From contig CALDHJ010000268.1 of NCBI GenBank assembly GCA_937941555.1, positions 1 to 16,048 on the forward strand: DNA of 16,048 nucleotides, written 5' to 3'. This DNA comes from an uncultured Granulosicoccaceae bacterium. GTDB taxonomy: Bacteria > Pseudomonadota > Gammaproteobacteria > CALCKW01. Below, one piece after another: positions 1 through 8,379 of the stretch. Position 1 is the first letter of the stretch, and every line of letters starts with the position of its first letter. The notes under the pieces were generated by a model, which saw nothing but the letters and a program-made list of their open reading frames with translations, was not told the DNA's origin and ran no database searches. The position numbers were made by a program, and so were the translations under genes.

Positions 1-1279
1 CGCGGCAGACCGCGCGCGGTTGTTCCACATCACACCGGCGCAGTGCCTGCCCGCCGAGGACGGGGCGGATGACGTGCACCGCTTTCTCGCCGAGCACCCA
101 CCCGAACTCACCGACGGCGGCGAGCGGATGCGCATCGGGGAACCGGGTGATGCCTGGGGCGTGCCAGTGCGCCGTCGTGCGCGTTTGCCCGTGGCGTGCG
201 ACGCGCCGACGCCACGCGGCGCGGTGGCGAACTTCGCCGCCTTCGCCGATTTTTTTTCGGCGCACTACGCGTTCTTTGATCTCTACGGTGTCGACTGGGC
301 GAAAACGGTTGAGGCGATGCGACCCCGCATTGAAGACGGCATGTCCGATGCTGCCTTGTTCGGCGTCTTTCGCGAGATGCTCGCGCCGTTGCGCGATGGC
401 CACGTGACGCTGCGCGGCCGGGTTGACGGGGATGACGTGGAGTACGAGCCGCACGAGGGTGAGACCGTCTCGAGACTGCGCGCGCAAGCGGCCGATCGGG
501 GCATCTTGTTCGACCGCTACGCGGGGCAGTTTCTCAAGCGCCACTGGATGACCGGGGTGCGACAGACATTGCTCGGGGGCGAAGGCCGTCTCGGCGGTGA
601 CCGCCTGATTCAGTACGGCATGCTCGATGAGGCTGTTGGCTACCTCGGGCTGCTGACCATGGCGGGCTTCAGCGGCAACCGGGACATCGGTTTCACCGAT
701 GCGGCTGACGACTACCGCGTCTTCGACGCGGTGCTGGACGAGGCCATGGATAGCTTCGCACAGCGTGGGGCGCGGGCTGTCGTGGTGGATCTGAGTGTGA
801 ATTTTGGCGGCTTCGACCGCATTGGTCGCGAACTCGCGGCACGCTTTGCGAGCCGCAAGACGCTGGCCTACGAGAAATGGCCGGGCGACTTCCCGGGTGC
901 GGAACCCTTTGCGCTGTTTGTCGAGCCGAACAGCCGGCCGGGGTTCTCCGGACCCGTGTATGTACTGACGTCCGACATCACGGTCAGTGCGGGCGAAACC
1001 GCAACCATGGCACTTCGAGCTCTGCCCGGTGTGACCCACCTTGGCAGCACCACGCGCGGCGCGTTGTCTGATGTGCTCGACAAATCCCTGCCCAACGGTT
1101 GGGAAATCAGCCTGTCGAACGAGGTGTATCGCGACAGCGACGGGGTCATGTGGGAGGGACGCGGTATTGCGCCGCAGGTTCCCCTGACCGTATTCGACCC
1201 GGCCGACCCACACCGTGGTCATGTCGAGGCCGTGCGCCGCGTGCAGGCCCGCGCGCGACGGGATCTCGGTTTGCGGTGA
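1..1279 (+). CDS. S41 family peptidase (tricorn/IRBP-like), 5' end missing
   Basis: The reading frame is open from base 2, with no convincing start, so the N-terminus (and any signal peptide) lies upstream; about 425 residues are visible. The C-terminal half carries the S41 serine peptidase core: a strand reading VVVDLSVNFGG followed by a helix (about bases 778-850), then VLTSDITVSAGE, in which Ser (codon 986-988) is the probable nucleophile and the nearby Glu fits the S-A-G/S-E pattern of tricorn-type members rather than the Ser-Lys dyad of CtpA. A GSTTRG turn follows. The N-terminal half has a helical region ending in LRDGHVTL, the S41 N-terminal 'D-x-H' motif. No PDZ domain is evident. Family knowledge points to an exported or periplasmic peptidase, but substrate and true localisation cannot be judged. 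It is convergent with the next gene, only 9 bp away. Confidence 0.8.
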   Translation, partial: AADRARLFHITPAQCLPAEDGADDVHRFLAEHPPELTDGGERMRIGEPGDAWGVPVRRRARLPVACDAPTPRGAVANFAAFADFFSAHYAFFDLYGVDWAKTVEAMRPRIEDGMSDAALFGVFREMLAPLRDGHVTLRGRVDGDDVEYEPHEGETVSRLRAQAADRGILFDRYAGQFLKRHWMTGVRQTLLGGEGRLGGDRLIQYGMLDEAVGYLGLLTMAGFSGNRDIGFTDAADDYRVFDAVLDEAMDSFAQRGARAVVVDLSVNFGGFDRIGRELAARFASRKTLAYEKWPGDFPGAEPFALFVEPNSRPGFSGPVYVLTSDITVSAGETATMALRALPGVTHLGSTTRGALSDVLDKSLPNGWEISLSNEVYRDSDGVMWEGRGIAPQVPLTVFDPADPHRGHVEAVRRVQARARRDLGLR

Positions 1280-1288
1280 GTCGCCGCG

Positions 1289-2062
1289 CTACAGCGACAA
1301 GGGCAGCGCCATGGCGGTGTTGTAAAGGTGGTCGCGGTGGCGCAGCAGAATCGGGTCGAGCGCGGCCGCGGTGGCGGCGTCGAGTGTCTCGAAGGCGGCG
1401 CGCGTCCTGGGGTGCATTGCACACTGCTCGGACGGCAGCGGGGCGAACAGGCCCATGAAGGCGGCGCAGTAGAAATCGGCTGCGCTGAGGCTGTCACCCA
1501 CCAGATAGGGGCTCTCGGCGCGCGCCTGTTGCGTCAGTTGCTCGGTGCAGAGGGCGAGCAGCTCGACCACCCGTGCGGTCGCGTTGCGCGCGCTGTCGGC
1601 GGAAAAACCGTATTTGTTGCCAAGGTACTCGGCGACGGGTTTCGGGAACCCGCCCTCGCCGCGCAAGCCGGCGTCTATCGCCTGCACGCGTCGCACCCAC
1701 CCCAGGCCGTTCTCGCCGCACAGCAGGTGCGACAGCAGCAGGACACGCTCTTGGGTTTGCGGATCAGCTGGTAGCAGCGATGGAGTCGGTGCGAGGCGTT
1801 CAGCCAGCATCAGAATTTCCCGCCAGCCACCAATCGGGGCCTCGTCGTTGTAGACCGCGATCGGGGCGGAACGCAGGCCGCCGGTCCAGGCGGCCTGGGC
1901 GTCGGAGGTGACATCGAGATAGGTCGCCGAGACAGCAATGCCCTTGTGGTGGAGGATGCCCTTTGCGGCTTCGCCCCAGGGGCTCGGCACCCCTTTGACG
2001 TACACCATGCGCAAACCGGGTTGCCGCTGTGCGTCTGCGTCAGAGAGATACTCGATTGACAT
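1289..2062 (-). CDS. Glutathione S-transferase-fold protein
   Basis: This is a 257-residue protein starting MSIEYLSDAD. The frame is open farther upstream, but the extra residues are Arg/Ser/Pro-rich and not protein-like, so the ATG at 2062 was chosen. The N-terminal thioredoxin-like domain (about residues 18-85) has the VPSPWGEAAK segment where active-site residues sit in GSTs and a probable cis-proline in RSAPIAV. The usual glutathione-binding E/D-S pair is not obvious: GGWREI occupies that place. The all-helical GST_C domain (about 95-240) contains YLVGDSLSAADFY, which matches the N-capping box and helix of the GST core. Substrate and catalytic activity are unknown; a non-catalytic role is possible. 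The gene is divergent from the MmcQ/YjbR gene across 218 bp and convergent with the S41 peptidase gene. Confidence 0.75.
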   Translation of the reverse strand: MSIEYLSDADAQRQPGLRMVYVKGVPSPWGEAAKGILHHKGIAVSATYLDVTSDAQAAWTGGLRSAPIAVYNDEAPIGGWREILMLAERLAPTPSLLPADPQTQERVLLLSHLLCGENGLGWVRRVQAIDAGLRGEGGFPKPVAEYLGNKYGFSADSARNATARVVELLALCTEQLTQQARAESPYLVGDSLSAADFYCAAFMGLFAPLPSEQCAMHPRTRAAFETLDAATAAALDPILLRHRDHLYNTAMALPLSL

Positions 2063-2280
2063 GGTGTGAATCCGTTCGCGGGGTGAAGGGGCGGCGAGCA
2101 ATGTACCGCATTCCGGACGGGTCGATGGTCTCGCGTGGGCAACGTTGAAGCGGGCCGGTGTACGACTGACCACCGACAACCCTGCGACTCGGCATGCTGT
2201 GCAGCTGCTTGCCCGCCCGGGGCTGGAGACCACGGCGCCCGAGCGGTAGTCTGTGGCGGAGCCATGCGGCGGGAGGGACC

Positions 2281-2646
2281 GTGAACTACACAGACTTCAA
2301 TGCCTTCTGTGAGTCGTTGACCGCGACGACACACGTTGTGCAGTGGGGTGACGCAGACGTCTGGAAAGTCGGGGGAAAAGTGTTTGCGATCGGCGGCTGG
2401 TCGCAGTCGGATCAACCGGCGATCACGTTCAAGGTGTCGGACTCCAACTACCACTTCCTGTCTGCCGAACCGGGCTACCGGCCGGCACCCTATTTTGCAA
2501 CCCGGGGCATGAAGTGGATTCAGCAGCACGGTGTGCCGGTGCCGCCTGATGCGGACCTGCACTATTACCTCACCGAATCACACCGACTGGTGGCCGCGAA
2601 ACTGACCCGCAAGCTGCGGCGTGAACTCGGCCTGGACCAGGCCTGA
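2281..2646 (+). CDS. MmcQ/YjbR family protein (DUF419)
   Basis: This is a 121-residue protein. The GTG at 2281 was chosen because a strong purine-rich Shine-Dalgarno (GGGAGGGA, about 2272-2279) lies just upstream and because the family normally begins near this point; the open frame to 2194 is not protein-like. Diagnostic features are the VVQWGDADVWKVGGKVFA strand pair near the N-terminus, the mid-protein block ending GYRPAPYF and the MKWIQ segment, followed by the C-terminal SHRLVAAKL-x-RKLR helix. The fold is CyaY-like with proposed nucleic-acid binding; its physiological role is poorly defined. It stands alone, its stop codon lying at a 9-bp inverted repeat that separates it from the convergent CoA-transferase gene. 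Confidence 0.8.
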   Translation: MNYTDFNAFCESLTATTHVVQWGDADVWKVGGKVFAIGGWSQSDQPAITFKVSDSNYHFLSAEPGYRPAPYFATRGMKWIQQHGVPVPPDADLHYYLTESHRLVAAKLTRKLRRELGLDQA

Positions 2647-2666
2647 CACCAAATTGCAGGCCTGGT
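2636..2666. terminator. Inverted repeat between convergent genes, possible bidirectional terminator
   Basis: ACCAGGCCT (2636-2644) is exactly complemented by AGGCCTGGT (2658-2666) with a 13-nt loop. The repeat begins in the last codons of the MmcQ/YjbR gene and ends 14 bp before the stop of the convergent CoA-transferase gene. No U-tract follows on either strand, so the terminator role is inferred from position and stem strength. Confidence 0.4.
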
Positions 2667-2679
2667 GATAGCGGATCAT

Positions 2680-3819
2680 TCAGCTGCGCCGTGCCGGCGG
2701 TGTGAATTCGGCGCGGATGGCGGCCCCGTGTGCATCGAGCTCGGGCGCATCGGCGGCGTTGCTCAAGCCGCCGTGAATCGGCAATGCCGCCATCTCGATC
2801 GGGTGCCCGGCCAGGTGCGTGCGGGTGTTGCTGAGAAACGGGTGGTCTGACACGTCGGCCACGCTGTTGAGGTTGGCGTTGGCAATCTGGGCGGCGTCGA
2901 GCCGCTCGATTACGGTGTCGCGTGGCAACTGAGCGAAGCACGCGTTGACCAGCGCGTCGAGGGTTTCGCGGTTGGCATAGCGCTCAGGGTTGTGCACGAA
3001 ACGCGGGTCGTCGATGAGGTCGTGTTGGTGCAGCACCTTTTCGCAAAACGCGGCCCATTCGCGGTCGCTTTGAATCGAGAGCAGCACCTCTTCGCCGTGC
3101 TGGCAGCGGAAAGCGCCGTAGGGTGCGATGAAACTGTGCTGCAGGCCGGAGCGGGGTGGCGCGCCGCCGGCGTACCGGTGCGCCAGCAGCGGCATGTTCA
3201 TCCAGTCCGCCATGACGTCGAACATCGCAATCGAGACGTCAGACCCCCGGCCGGTCTGGCCGCGTTGGATCAGCGCGCGCAGCACGGCGGAGAAGGCGGT
3301 CAGGCCGGTCGAGAGATCGGTCAGCGAGACGCCGACGCGAGACGGTTGTGCGGCGGTGCCGGTGACACTCGAGACACCGCTCTCAGCCTGAACCAGCGCG
3401 TCGTAGGCCTTTTTGTTGGCGGCGTCACCAGTCTCGCCGTATCCGGTGATGCGCACGCAGATGAGGCGCGGGTTGTCGCGGTGCAGCGATTCGGTGTCGA
3501 GGCCCAATCGCGCGACGGCACCGGGCGCGAGGTTGCTGATGAAGACGTCAGCCCGGGCCAACATCGCACGCATAAGCCGTAAGTCGTTTTCATCGCGCAA
3601 GTCGAGCGCGACCGACTCCTTGCCTCGGTTTAGCCAGGCGAAGACGGTGCTGAGGCCCCCGGCGCCGGCGTCGTAGCCGCGAGCGAAGTCGCCCTCCGGC
3701 CGCTCGACCTTGATCACCCGCGCGCCGGCGTCGGCCAGCAGCAAGCCGGCGTAGGGCGCCGCGACCGCCTGTTCAAGCGAGACCACCAGGACACCATCGA
3801 GTTCGTTGTGCAGCTGCAT
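2680..3819 (-). CDS. CaiB/BaiF family (family III) CoA-transferase
   Basis: This is a 379-residue protein from the ATG at 3819; the frame extends upstream, but the family consensus starts at LDGVLVVSLEQAVAAP. The N-terminal Rossmann-like half has the hallmarks LLADAGARVIKVERPEGD, the LNRGKESV-x-LDL block and ISNLAPGAVARLGL. RVGVSLTDLSTGL holds Asp168, the counterpart of the catalytic aspartate (Asp169) of formyl-CoA transferase. TGRGSDVSIAMFD and a complete C-terminal segment follow, so it looks full length and active. Family III enzymes move CoA between carboxylic acids through an aspartyl-CoA thioester. It is divergent across 148 bp from an HMG-CoA-lyase-family gene, suggesting that the transferase makes the lyase's CoA-ester substrate. 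The donor (probably succinyl- or acetyl-CoA) and acceptor are inference. No clear ribosome-binding site is visible. Confidence 0.88.
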   Translation of the reverse strand: MQLHNELDGVLVVSLEQAVAAPYAGLLLADAGARVIKVERPEGDFARGYDAGAGGLSTVFAWLNRGKESVALDLRDENDLRLMRAMLARADVFISNLAPGAVARLGLDTESLHRDNPRLICVRITGYGETGDAANKKAYDALVQAESGVSSVTGTAAQPSRVGVSLTDLSTGLTAFSAVLRALIQRGQTGRGSDVSIAMFDVMADWMNMPLLAHRYAGGAPPRSGLQHSFIAPYGAFRCQHGEEVLLSIQSDREWAAFCEKVLHQHDLIDDPRFVHNPERYANRETLDALVNACFAQLPRDTVIERLDAAQIANANLNSVADVSDHPFLSNTRTHLAGHPIEMAALPIHGGLSNAADAPELDAHGAAIRAEFTPPARRS

Positions 3820-3967
3820 GGGGCGCGGGTGTGACGTCGATGGCGCAGACTCTGTCACGTTCGCGTCGAACTGACCAGCCGTGCCCGCGCCGGTCGGGAC
3901 GCGGTGGTAGGGTAGGGCCCGGGCGACGGCACGTGCCCGACGTGTGGATTCAATCAGGAGACCGGCG

Positions 3968-4882
3968 ATGACAACCGCCTGCGTGCGCGAAGTGGGCCTT
4001 CGGGATGGGCTGCAATTGGCGGCATCCCGGCTCGACACCGACACCAAGCTCGACTGGATTCGGCAACAGGCGGCGGCGGGGTTTCGCGAGATCGAGATCA
4101 CGTCCTTTGTGCCGCCGAGTCTGTTGCCGCAATTCAGCGATGCCGCGGAGGTGGTCGCCGGGGCCAACGCGGTGGCCGATCTGACGTCAGTGTCGTTGGT
4201 GCTCAACGTCAAGGGCGCCGACCGCGCCATCGCGGCTGGGGCCCGGCACATCACCTATGTGGTGTCGGCGTCTGAGGCCCACAGCCAATCGAATGTGCGG
4301 TGCAGCACGCAGGAAGCGTTGGACCGGTTTCCAATCGTCATGGCGCTCGCGCGCGACGCCGGGGTGTTTGCCGGCGCGGCCATCTCGACAGCCTTCGGGT
4401 GTTCGCTCCAGGGTGCTGTGCCGGACCAGCAGGTATTGTCGCTGGTGTCCTCGCTCAGCGAATACGGCGCGGGTGAGATCACGCTCGCCGACACGGTCGG
4501 GTTTGCGAGCCCGCGTGACGTCACGCGGCTCTTCCGCGGCGCCGCCGAACGCACCGAGCGACCGCTTGGGGCCCACTTTCACGACACACGGGGGCTGGGC
4601 CTTGCGAATGTTGTCGCGGCGCTCGACACTGGCGTGCGCCATTTCGACGCCTCGCTCGGTGGCCTTGGTGGCTGCCCCTTCGCCCCCGGCGCGAGTGGCA
4701 ATATCGCAACCGAGGACTGTGTCTATCTTCTCGAGAGCCTGGGCGTGCACACCGGTGTGTCGATCGACGCGATGATTGCGTTGCGCCAGCAACTGGCCGT
4801 GTGGCTGCCAGACGAGGCGCTGACTGGCAAGCTGGCGCTGGCCGGTCCGGCGCGTACCTTCAGCACGGCGAGTGTGGCCTAA
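3968..4882 (+). CDS. Hydroxymethylglutaryl-CoA lyase family protein
   Basis: This is a 304-residue TIM-barrel enzyme. The ATG at 3968 is preceded by AGGAG (3956-3960) at good spacing, which favours it over an ATG 24 bp upstream. Family residues are present: REVGLRDGLQ with Arg12 and Asp13 near the N-terminus, HFHD with metal-ligand histidines 203 and 205, and the loop GGLGGCPFAPGASGN with catalytic Cys236. Length matches bacterial HMG-CoA lyases. The reference reaction splits HMG-CoA into acetyl-CoA and acetoacetate; related enzymes use other 3-hydroxy-3-methyl acyl-CoAs. No other leucine-degradation gene (liuABCD/MCC) is in the window, so a leucine-pathway role is not supported by context. 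The divergent CoA-transferase suggests use of a free hydroxy-acid, for example 3-hydroxy-3-methylglutarate or a citramalate-like compound. Confidence 0.85.
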   Translation: MTTACVREVGLRDGLQLAASRLDTDTKLDWIRQQAAAGFREIEITSFVPPSLLPQFSDAAEVVAGANAVADLTSVSLVLNVKGADRAIAAGARHITYVVSASEAHSQSNVRCSTQEALDRFPIVMALARDAGVFAGAAISTAFGCSLQGAVPDQQVLSLVSSLSEYGAGEITLADTVGFASPRDVTRLFRGAAERTERPLGAHFHDTRGLGLANVVAALDTGVRHFDASLGGLGGCPFAPGASGNIATEDCVYLLESLGVHTGVSIDAMIALRQQLAVWLPDEALTGKLALAGPARTFSTASVA

Positions 4883-5083
4883 GGAACCTCCGAACAAGCC
4901 GCATCCGGCAGGAAGGCCTGCCCCCGGAGCGCCGGCCGCCGGAGCGCCGGCCGCACGATACGGCGTTGATGCCAGAACACGAAATGCGCATGTCCTGCAG
5001 GTAACCCGGTGCGCCGGCCCGGTCCGCTTTTTTGGATGGTCTCGCCTTGCCTCGCGCTCAGCCGAGACGTGTTCGGAGGCTCC
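4883..5083. repeat. 201-bp segment bounded by imperfect 14-bp terminal inverted repeats
   Basis: GGAACCTCCGAACA (4883-4896) begins directly after the lyase stop codon. TGTTCGGAGGCTCC (5070-5083) is its reverse complement with one mismatch. Between them lies non-coding DNA with a hairpin and a 15-bp tandem duplication. The layout resembles a small non-autonomous element, but no target-site duplication is evident at the outer edges. Confidence 0.35.
4924..4953 (+). repeat. Two perfect tandem copies of a 15-bp GC-rich unit
   Basis: The unit CCGGAGCGCCGGCCG occurs at 4924-4938 and again, identical and without spacer, at 4939-4953. It lies 41 bp after the lyase stop codon in non-coding DNA. Confidence 0.85.
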
Positions 5084-5357
5084 CTGTTCGTCGCGGACGT
5101 CGATACGCTGTCTTACGCATTATATTTCTACTTTTGCGCCGGTACGGTGCTGTATTGACCGGTGGCTGCGTGCGGCGGGTGTGGGAGCAGTGCGTCACTG
5201 AATCCCCGGGGGCAATCTGCAATAATCTGCTCATCGGTGCTCGTGTCATGCAAGCACCTGTTGTGCGGGTCTGTCGCGGTGTGCGGCGGCAGGATCGCAC
5301 TGATTTTCAGGTTTCGACTGAATCACGCTGCGCAGGCGCCTTGGGTGCTTGCGCGAC

Positions 5358-5369
5358 GCGACCGGTCGC
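5358..5369. promoter_or_regulatory. Perfect 12-bp palindrome just upstream of pntA
   Basis: GCGACCGGTCGC is identical to its own reverse complement and ends 21 bp before the pntA start codon. It could be an operator or a short leader hairpin above the ribosome-binding site. No known regulator site is recognised. Confidence 0.3.
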
Positions 5370-5390
5370 AACGTCACCACCGAGGAAGCT

Positions 5391-6950
5391 ATGAAACTGG
5401 GTGCATTGAGAGAGACGGCCGACGGGGAGCAGCGCGTTGCGCTGACGCCCGACAGTGCGGTGCAGCTGCAGAAGCTGGGATACGACTGTGTGATCGAGTC
5501 GGGGGCGGGTGCCGCAGCGCGATTCGAAGACGAGGCCTACCGCGCCGCAGGTGTCGAGGTGGTGGATTCCGCCGAAGCGCTGCTCGAGACAGCCGACATC
5601 ATTGCTCGGGTGCGCGCGCCGTCCGATGCCGAAGTGGCCGCGCTGCCCAGCGGCAAGAAGCTCATCAGCTTCCTGAGCCCGGCGCAATCGCCCGAGCTGC
5701 TCGACGCGCTCAGTGCCAAGAACACCAGCGCCATCGCGATGGAAATGGTGCCGCGCATCAGCCGCGCACAGAAAATGGACGCACTGTCGTCGATGGCGAA
5801 CATCGCGGGCTACCGCGCCGTCATCGAGGCGGGCAATCAGTTCGGGCGCTTTTTCACCGGCCAGATCACGGCGGCAGGCAAAGTGCCGCCGGCACAGGTT
5901 CTCGTGATCGGAGCCGGGGTTGCAGGATTGGCGGCGATCGGTACGGCGCAGTCGCTCGGTGCGGTGGTCAAGGCATTCGATGTACGCCCCGAAGTGGCCG
6001 AGCAGATCGAGTCCATGGGTGCCGAATTCGTGTTTCTCGATTTCGAGGAAGACGGCGGTGGCGACGGTGGATACGCAGCACCATCCTCGCCAGAGTTTCG
6101 TGAAAAACAACTCGCGTGTTTCCGTGAGCTCGCCCCCGAGATCGACATCGTCATCACCACGGCGCTGATCCCGGGCCGCGATGCGCCGAAGCTGTGGCTC
6201 GACGACATGGTCGCGGCCATGAAGCCCGGGTCTGTCGTGGTCGACCTCGCCGCCGAGATGGGCGGCAATTGCGATCTCACCGTGAAAGGTGACATTGTCG
6301 AGTCGGCCAACGGCGTCAAGGTGGTGGGCTACACCGATTTCCCGAGCCGCATGGCGACCCAGGCGTCGACGCTCTATGCGACCAACATTCGCCACATGAT
6401 GACGGACCTCACGCCGGAGAAAGACGGCGTGCCGGTGTGGGACATGGAAGACGACGTGATCCGCACCTCTACCGTCACCCACGATGGCGCGGTGACCTTT
6501 CCACCGCCACCGCTCAAGGTGCAGGCGCAGGCCAAGCCGCAGCCGAAGAAGGTCGAGCCGACTGCCGAGGAACGCAAGGCCGCTGAACTCGCTGCCGAGC
6601 AGGCGCGCGGCAAGCAACAGATCATGCTGCTCTGTATCGGGGGCGCGTTGATGTGGCTGGTCGGTGCCTTTGCACCACCGAGCTTCATGCAGCACTTCAT
6701 CGTCTTCGTGTTGTCGTGTTTCGTCGGCTTTCAGGTCATCTGGAACGTCTCCCACTCGCTGCACACGCCGCTGATGGCGGTGACCAATGCGATATCCGGA
6801 ATTGTCATATTGGGTGCCTTGCTGCAAGTCGGATCCGACTCGGGCCTGGTCACATTTTTAGCTTCCATTTCGGTGTTGATCGCAACGATCAACGTGGTGG
6901 GTGGCTTCATGGTCACGCGCCGCATGTTGGCCATGTTCCAGAAGAGTTGA
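5391..6950 (+). CDS. pntA: NAD(P) transhydrogenase subunit alpha PntA
   Basis: This is a 519-residue subunit (E. coli PntA is 510). The ATG at 5391 has GAGGAA (5382-5387) upstream, and MKLGALRET matches the conserved beginning, so the 14-codon open extension is excluded. The large soluble domain I binds NAD(H): the Rossmann GAGVAG is residues 174-179 with [19 protein letters not shown] after it, and the conserved [20 protein letters not shown] region is intact. A charged Pro/Lys/Ala/Glu linker (about 375-410) leads to four predicted membrane helices, including [14 protein letters not shown] and [14 protein letters not shown], nearly identical to the E. coli pattern. With PntB it couples hydride transfer from NADH to NADP+ to proton entry at the inner membrane, supplying NADPH. 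This is the single-chain alpha form, not the split PntAA/PntAB of many Alphaproteobacteria. Confidence 0.97.
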   Translation: MKLGALRETADGEQRVALTPDSAVQLQKLGYDCVIESGAGAAARFEDEAYRAAGVEVVDSAEALLETADIIARVRAPSDAEVAALPSGKKLISFLSPAQSPELLDALSAKNTSAIAMEMVPRISRAQKMDALSSMANIAGYRAVIEAGNQFGRFFTGQITAAGKVPPAQVLVIGAGVAGLAAIGTAQSLGAVVKAFDVRPEVAEQIESMGAEFVFLDFEEDGGGDGGYAAPSSPEFREKQLACFRELAPEIDIVITTALIPGRDAPKLWLDDMVAAMKPGSVVVDLAAEMGGNCDLTVKGDIVESANGVKVVGYTDFPSRMATQASTLYATNIRHMMTDLTPEKDGVPVWDMEDDVIRTSTVTHDGAVTFPPPPLKVQAQAKPQPKKVEPTAEERKAAELAAEQARGKQQIMLLCIGGALMWLVGAFAPPSFMQHFIVFVLSCFVGFQVIWNVSHSLHTPLMAVTNAISGIVILGALLQVGSDSGLVTFLASISVLIATINVVGGFMVTRRMLAMFQKS

Positions 6951-6960
6951 GGAGACAGAC

Positions 6961-8334
6961 ATGAGTTCAGGACTGGTTACCGCGTCCTACATCGCGGCAA
7001 GTGTGCTCTTCATCCTCAGCCTGGGTGGCCTGAGCAATCAGGAAAGTGCCAAACGGGCGGTCTGGTTCGGCATTGTCGGCATGGCGATCGCCGTGATTGC
7101 GACCGTGTTGTCCGAGCAGGTCAGTGGTCTCGGTTGGATCATTCCGATGATGGTGATCGGAGCCGGCATCGGCACCGTGGTCGCGCGGCGGGTCGAGATG
7201 ACCGGCATGCCGCAGCTGGTGGCGGCCTTGCACAGTTTCGTTGGCCTCGCAGCGGTGTTCATTGGTATCAATTCCGAGATTTCACCACCGGCTGATCTGT
7301 CTGTGGTCGAGAAGAACATTCACGCCGTTGAAGTGTTCCTCGGCGTGTTCATTGGCGCCATCACCTTCACCGGTTCGATCATCGCCTACGGCAAACTCGC
7401 GGGCAGCATCGACGGCAAACCGCTGACGCTGCCGAACCGGCACGCACTGAACCTCGGCATGCTCATCGCCTGCCTGGTGCTCGGCGTGTTGTTCTTCAAC
7501 CACGCGGGGATGTGGACCCTGGTCCTCATGACCCTGATCGCGTTCGTGATCGGGGCGCACCTGGTGATGGCGATCGGCGGTGCGGATATGCCGGTCGTGG
7601 TCTCGATGCTCAACAGCTACTCGGGCTGGGCGGCTGCGGCGACCGGCTTCCTGCTCGGCAACGACCTCCTGATCGTGACCGGCGCGCTAGTCGGCTCGTC
7701 CGGTGCAATCCTCTCGTACATCATGTGTAAAGCGATGAACCGCAATTTCGTCTCGGTCATTCTCGGCGGCTTCGGCGGCACATCCGGCCCGGCGATGGAA
7801 ATCGACGGGGAGCAGATCGCGATCGACGCCGGTGGTGTGGCGGCGGCACTTGAAGACGCGGACAGCGTCATCATCGTGCCCGGTTACGGCATGGCGGTGG
7901 CGCAGGCCCAGCAGTCGATCTCCGAGTTGACCCGCCGCCTTCGCGGCAAGGGCAAGTCGGTACGTTTCGCCATTCACCCGGTCGCCGGTCGCCTGCCTGG
8001 CCACATGAACGTGCTGCTGGCCGAAGCCAAGGTGCCCTACGACATCGTGCTCGAGATGGACGAGATCAACGACGACTTCCCGGACACCGACGTGGTGATG
8101 GTGGTGGGTTCGAACGACACCGTGAATCCCGGTGCTCAGGATGACCCGAACAGCCCGATCGCCGGCATGCCGGTACTTGAAGTCTGGAAGGCCAAGCAGG
8201 TGTTCGTGTCCAAGCGCGGATCGGGTGCCGGCTATTCCGGTGCGGAGAACCCGCTGTTCTTCAAGGACAACACGCGCATGTTCTTCGGTGACGCGAAGGC
8301 GTCGGTGGACGCGCTGCTGCAGCAGATCACCTAG
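6961..8334 (+). CDS. pntB: NAD(P) transhydrogenase subunit beta PntB
   Basis: This is a 457-residue subunit (E. coli PntB is about 462). The gene starts 10 bp after the pntA stop, and AGGAG overlapping that stop provides the ribosome-binding site, so the two are translated from one operon; the earlier in-frame start at 6901 inside pntA is not used. Residues 1 to about 265 are mostly membrane helices of domain II, which forms the proton path together with PntA's helices. Domain III (about 285-457) binds NADP(H): [12 protein letters not shown] with Gly308-Tyr309-Gly310, the [12 protein letters not shown] loop from His339, [11 protein letters not shown], and the lid motif [17 protein letters not shown]. 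The end [16 protein letters not shown] matches the family terminus. All key elements are present and no truncation is seen. Confidence 0.97.
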   Translation: MSSGLVTASYIAASVLFILSLGGLSNQESAKRAVWFGIVGMAIAVIATVLSEQVSGLGWIIPMMVIGAGIGTVVARRVEMTGMPQLVAALHSFVGLAAVFIGINSEISPPADLSVVEKNIHAVEVFLGVFIGAITFTGSIIAYGKLAGSIDGKPLTLPNRHALNLGMLIACLVLGVLFFNHAGMWTLVLMTLIAFVIGAHLVMAIGGADMPVVVSMLNSYSGWAAAATGFLLGNDLLIVTGALVGSSGAILSYIMCKAMNRNFVSVILGGFGGTSGPAMEIDGEQIAIDAGGVAAALEDADSVIIVPGYGMAVAQAQQSISELTRRLRGKGKSVRFAIHPVAGRLPGHMNVLLAEAKVPYDIVLEMDEINDDFPDTDVVMVVGSNDTVNPGAQDDPNSPIAGMPVLEVWKAKQVFVSKRGSGAGYSGAENPLFFKDNTRMFFGDAKASVDALLQQIT

Positions 8335-8350
8335 CGTCTAAGGAGAGGGG

Positions 8351-8379
8351 AGTTGGGCGCTCTGCGCGGCGTACCAACT
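8351..8379. terminator. Stem-loop at the convergent pntB / glycosyltransferase junction
   Basis: AGTTGG (8351-8356) pairs with CCAACT (8374-8379), enclosing a second small stem GCGC-TCT-GCGC (8357-8367). It lies between the pntB stop and the stop of the minus-strand gene, where a shared terminator is expected, but no U-tract follows on either strand. Confidence 0.35.

Larger units (their letters stand above)
4883..5390. other. 508-bp gene-free region upstream of pntA with repeats and palindromes
   Basis: No reading frame here looks protein-like. It holds, in order: a 14-bp segment (4883-4896) whose inverted copy with one mismatch is at 5070-5083; a 6-bp-stem hairpin at 4907-4922 (GGCAGG/CCTGCC, loop AAGG); two perfect 15-bp tandem copies at 4924-4953; a T6 run at 5028-5033 after GC-rich sequence with only a 4-bp stem (CCGG-TGCG-CCGG), a weak terminator candidate; an AT-rich island at 5111-5135 including TATATT, unusual in this GC-rich DNA and a possible promoter for pntAB, although no good -35 box is seen; and a perfect 12-bp palindrome at 5358-5369. 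The rest shows nothing recognisable. Confidence 0.6.

Noticed and set aside
3820..4254. Long N-terminal extension of the CoA-transferase frame
   Set aside because: It would overlap the divergent lyase gene and has no family match; the conserved domain begins right after the ATG at 3819.
4924..4953. Possible CRISPR-like repeat
   Set aside because: Only two adjacent 15-bp copies with no spacers and no cas genes.
5155..5160. TTGACC as a -35 box for pntA
   Set aside because: No acceptable -10 hexamer lies 16-18 bp downstream; that stretch is GC-rich.
5307..6827. 506-codon open frame on the minus strand
   Set aside because: It lies antisense to pntA, its translation is His/Arg-rich and unlike any family, and pntA is unmistakable. 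Long antisense frames are common in GC-rich genes.
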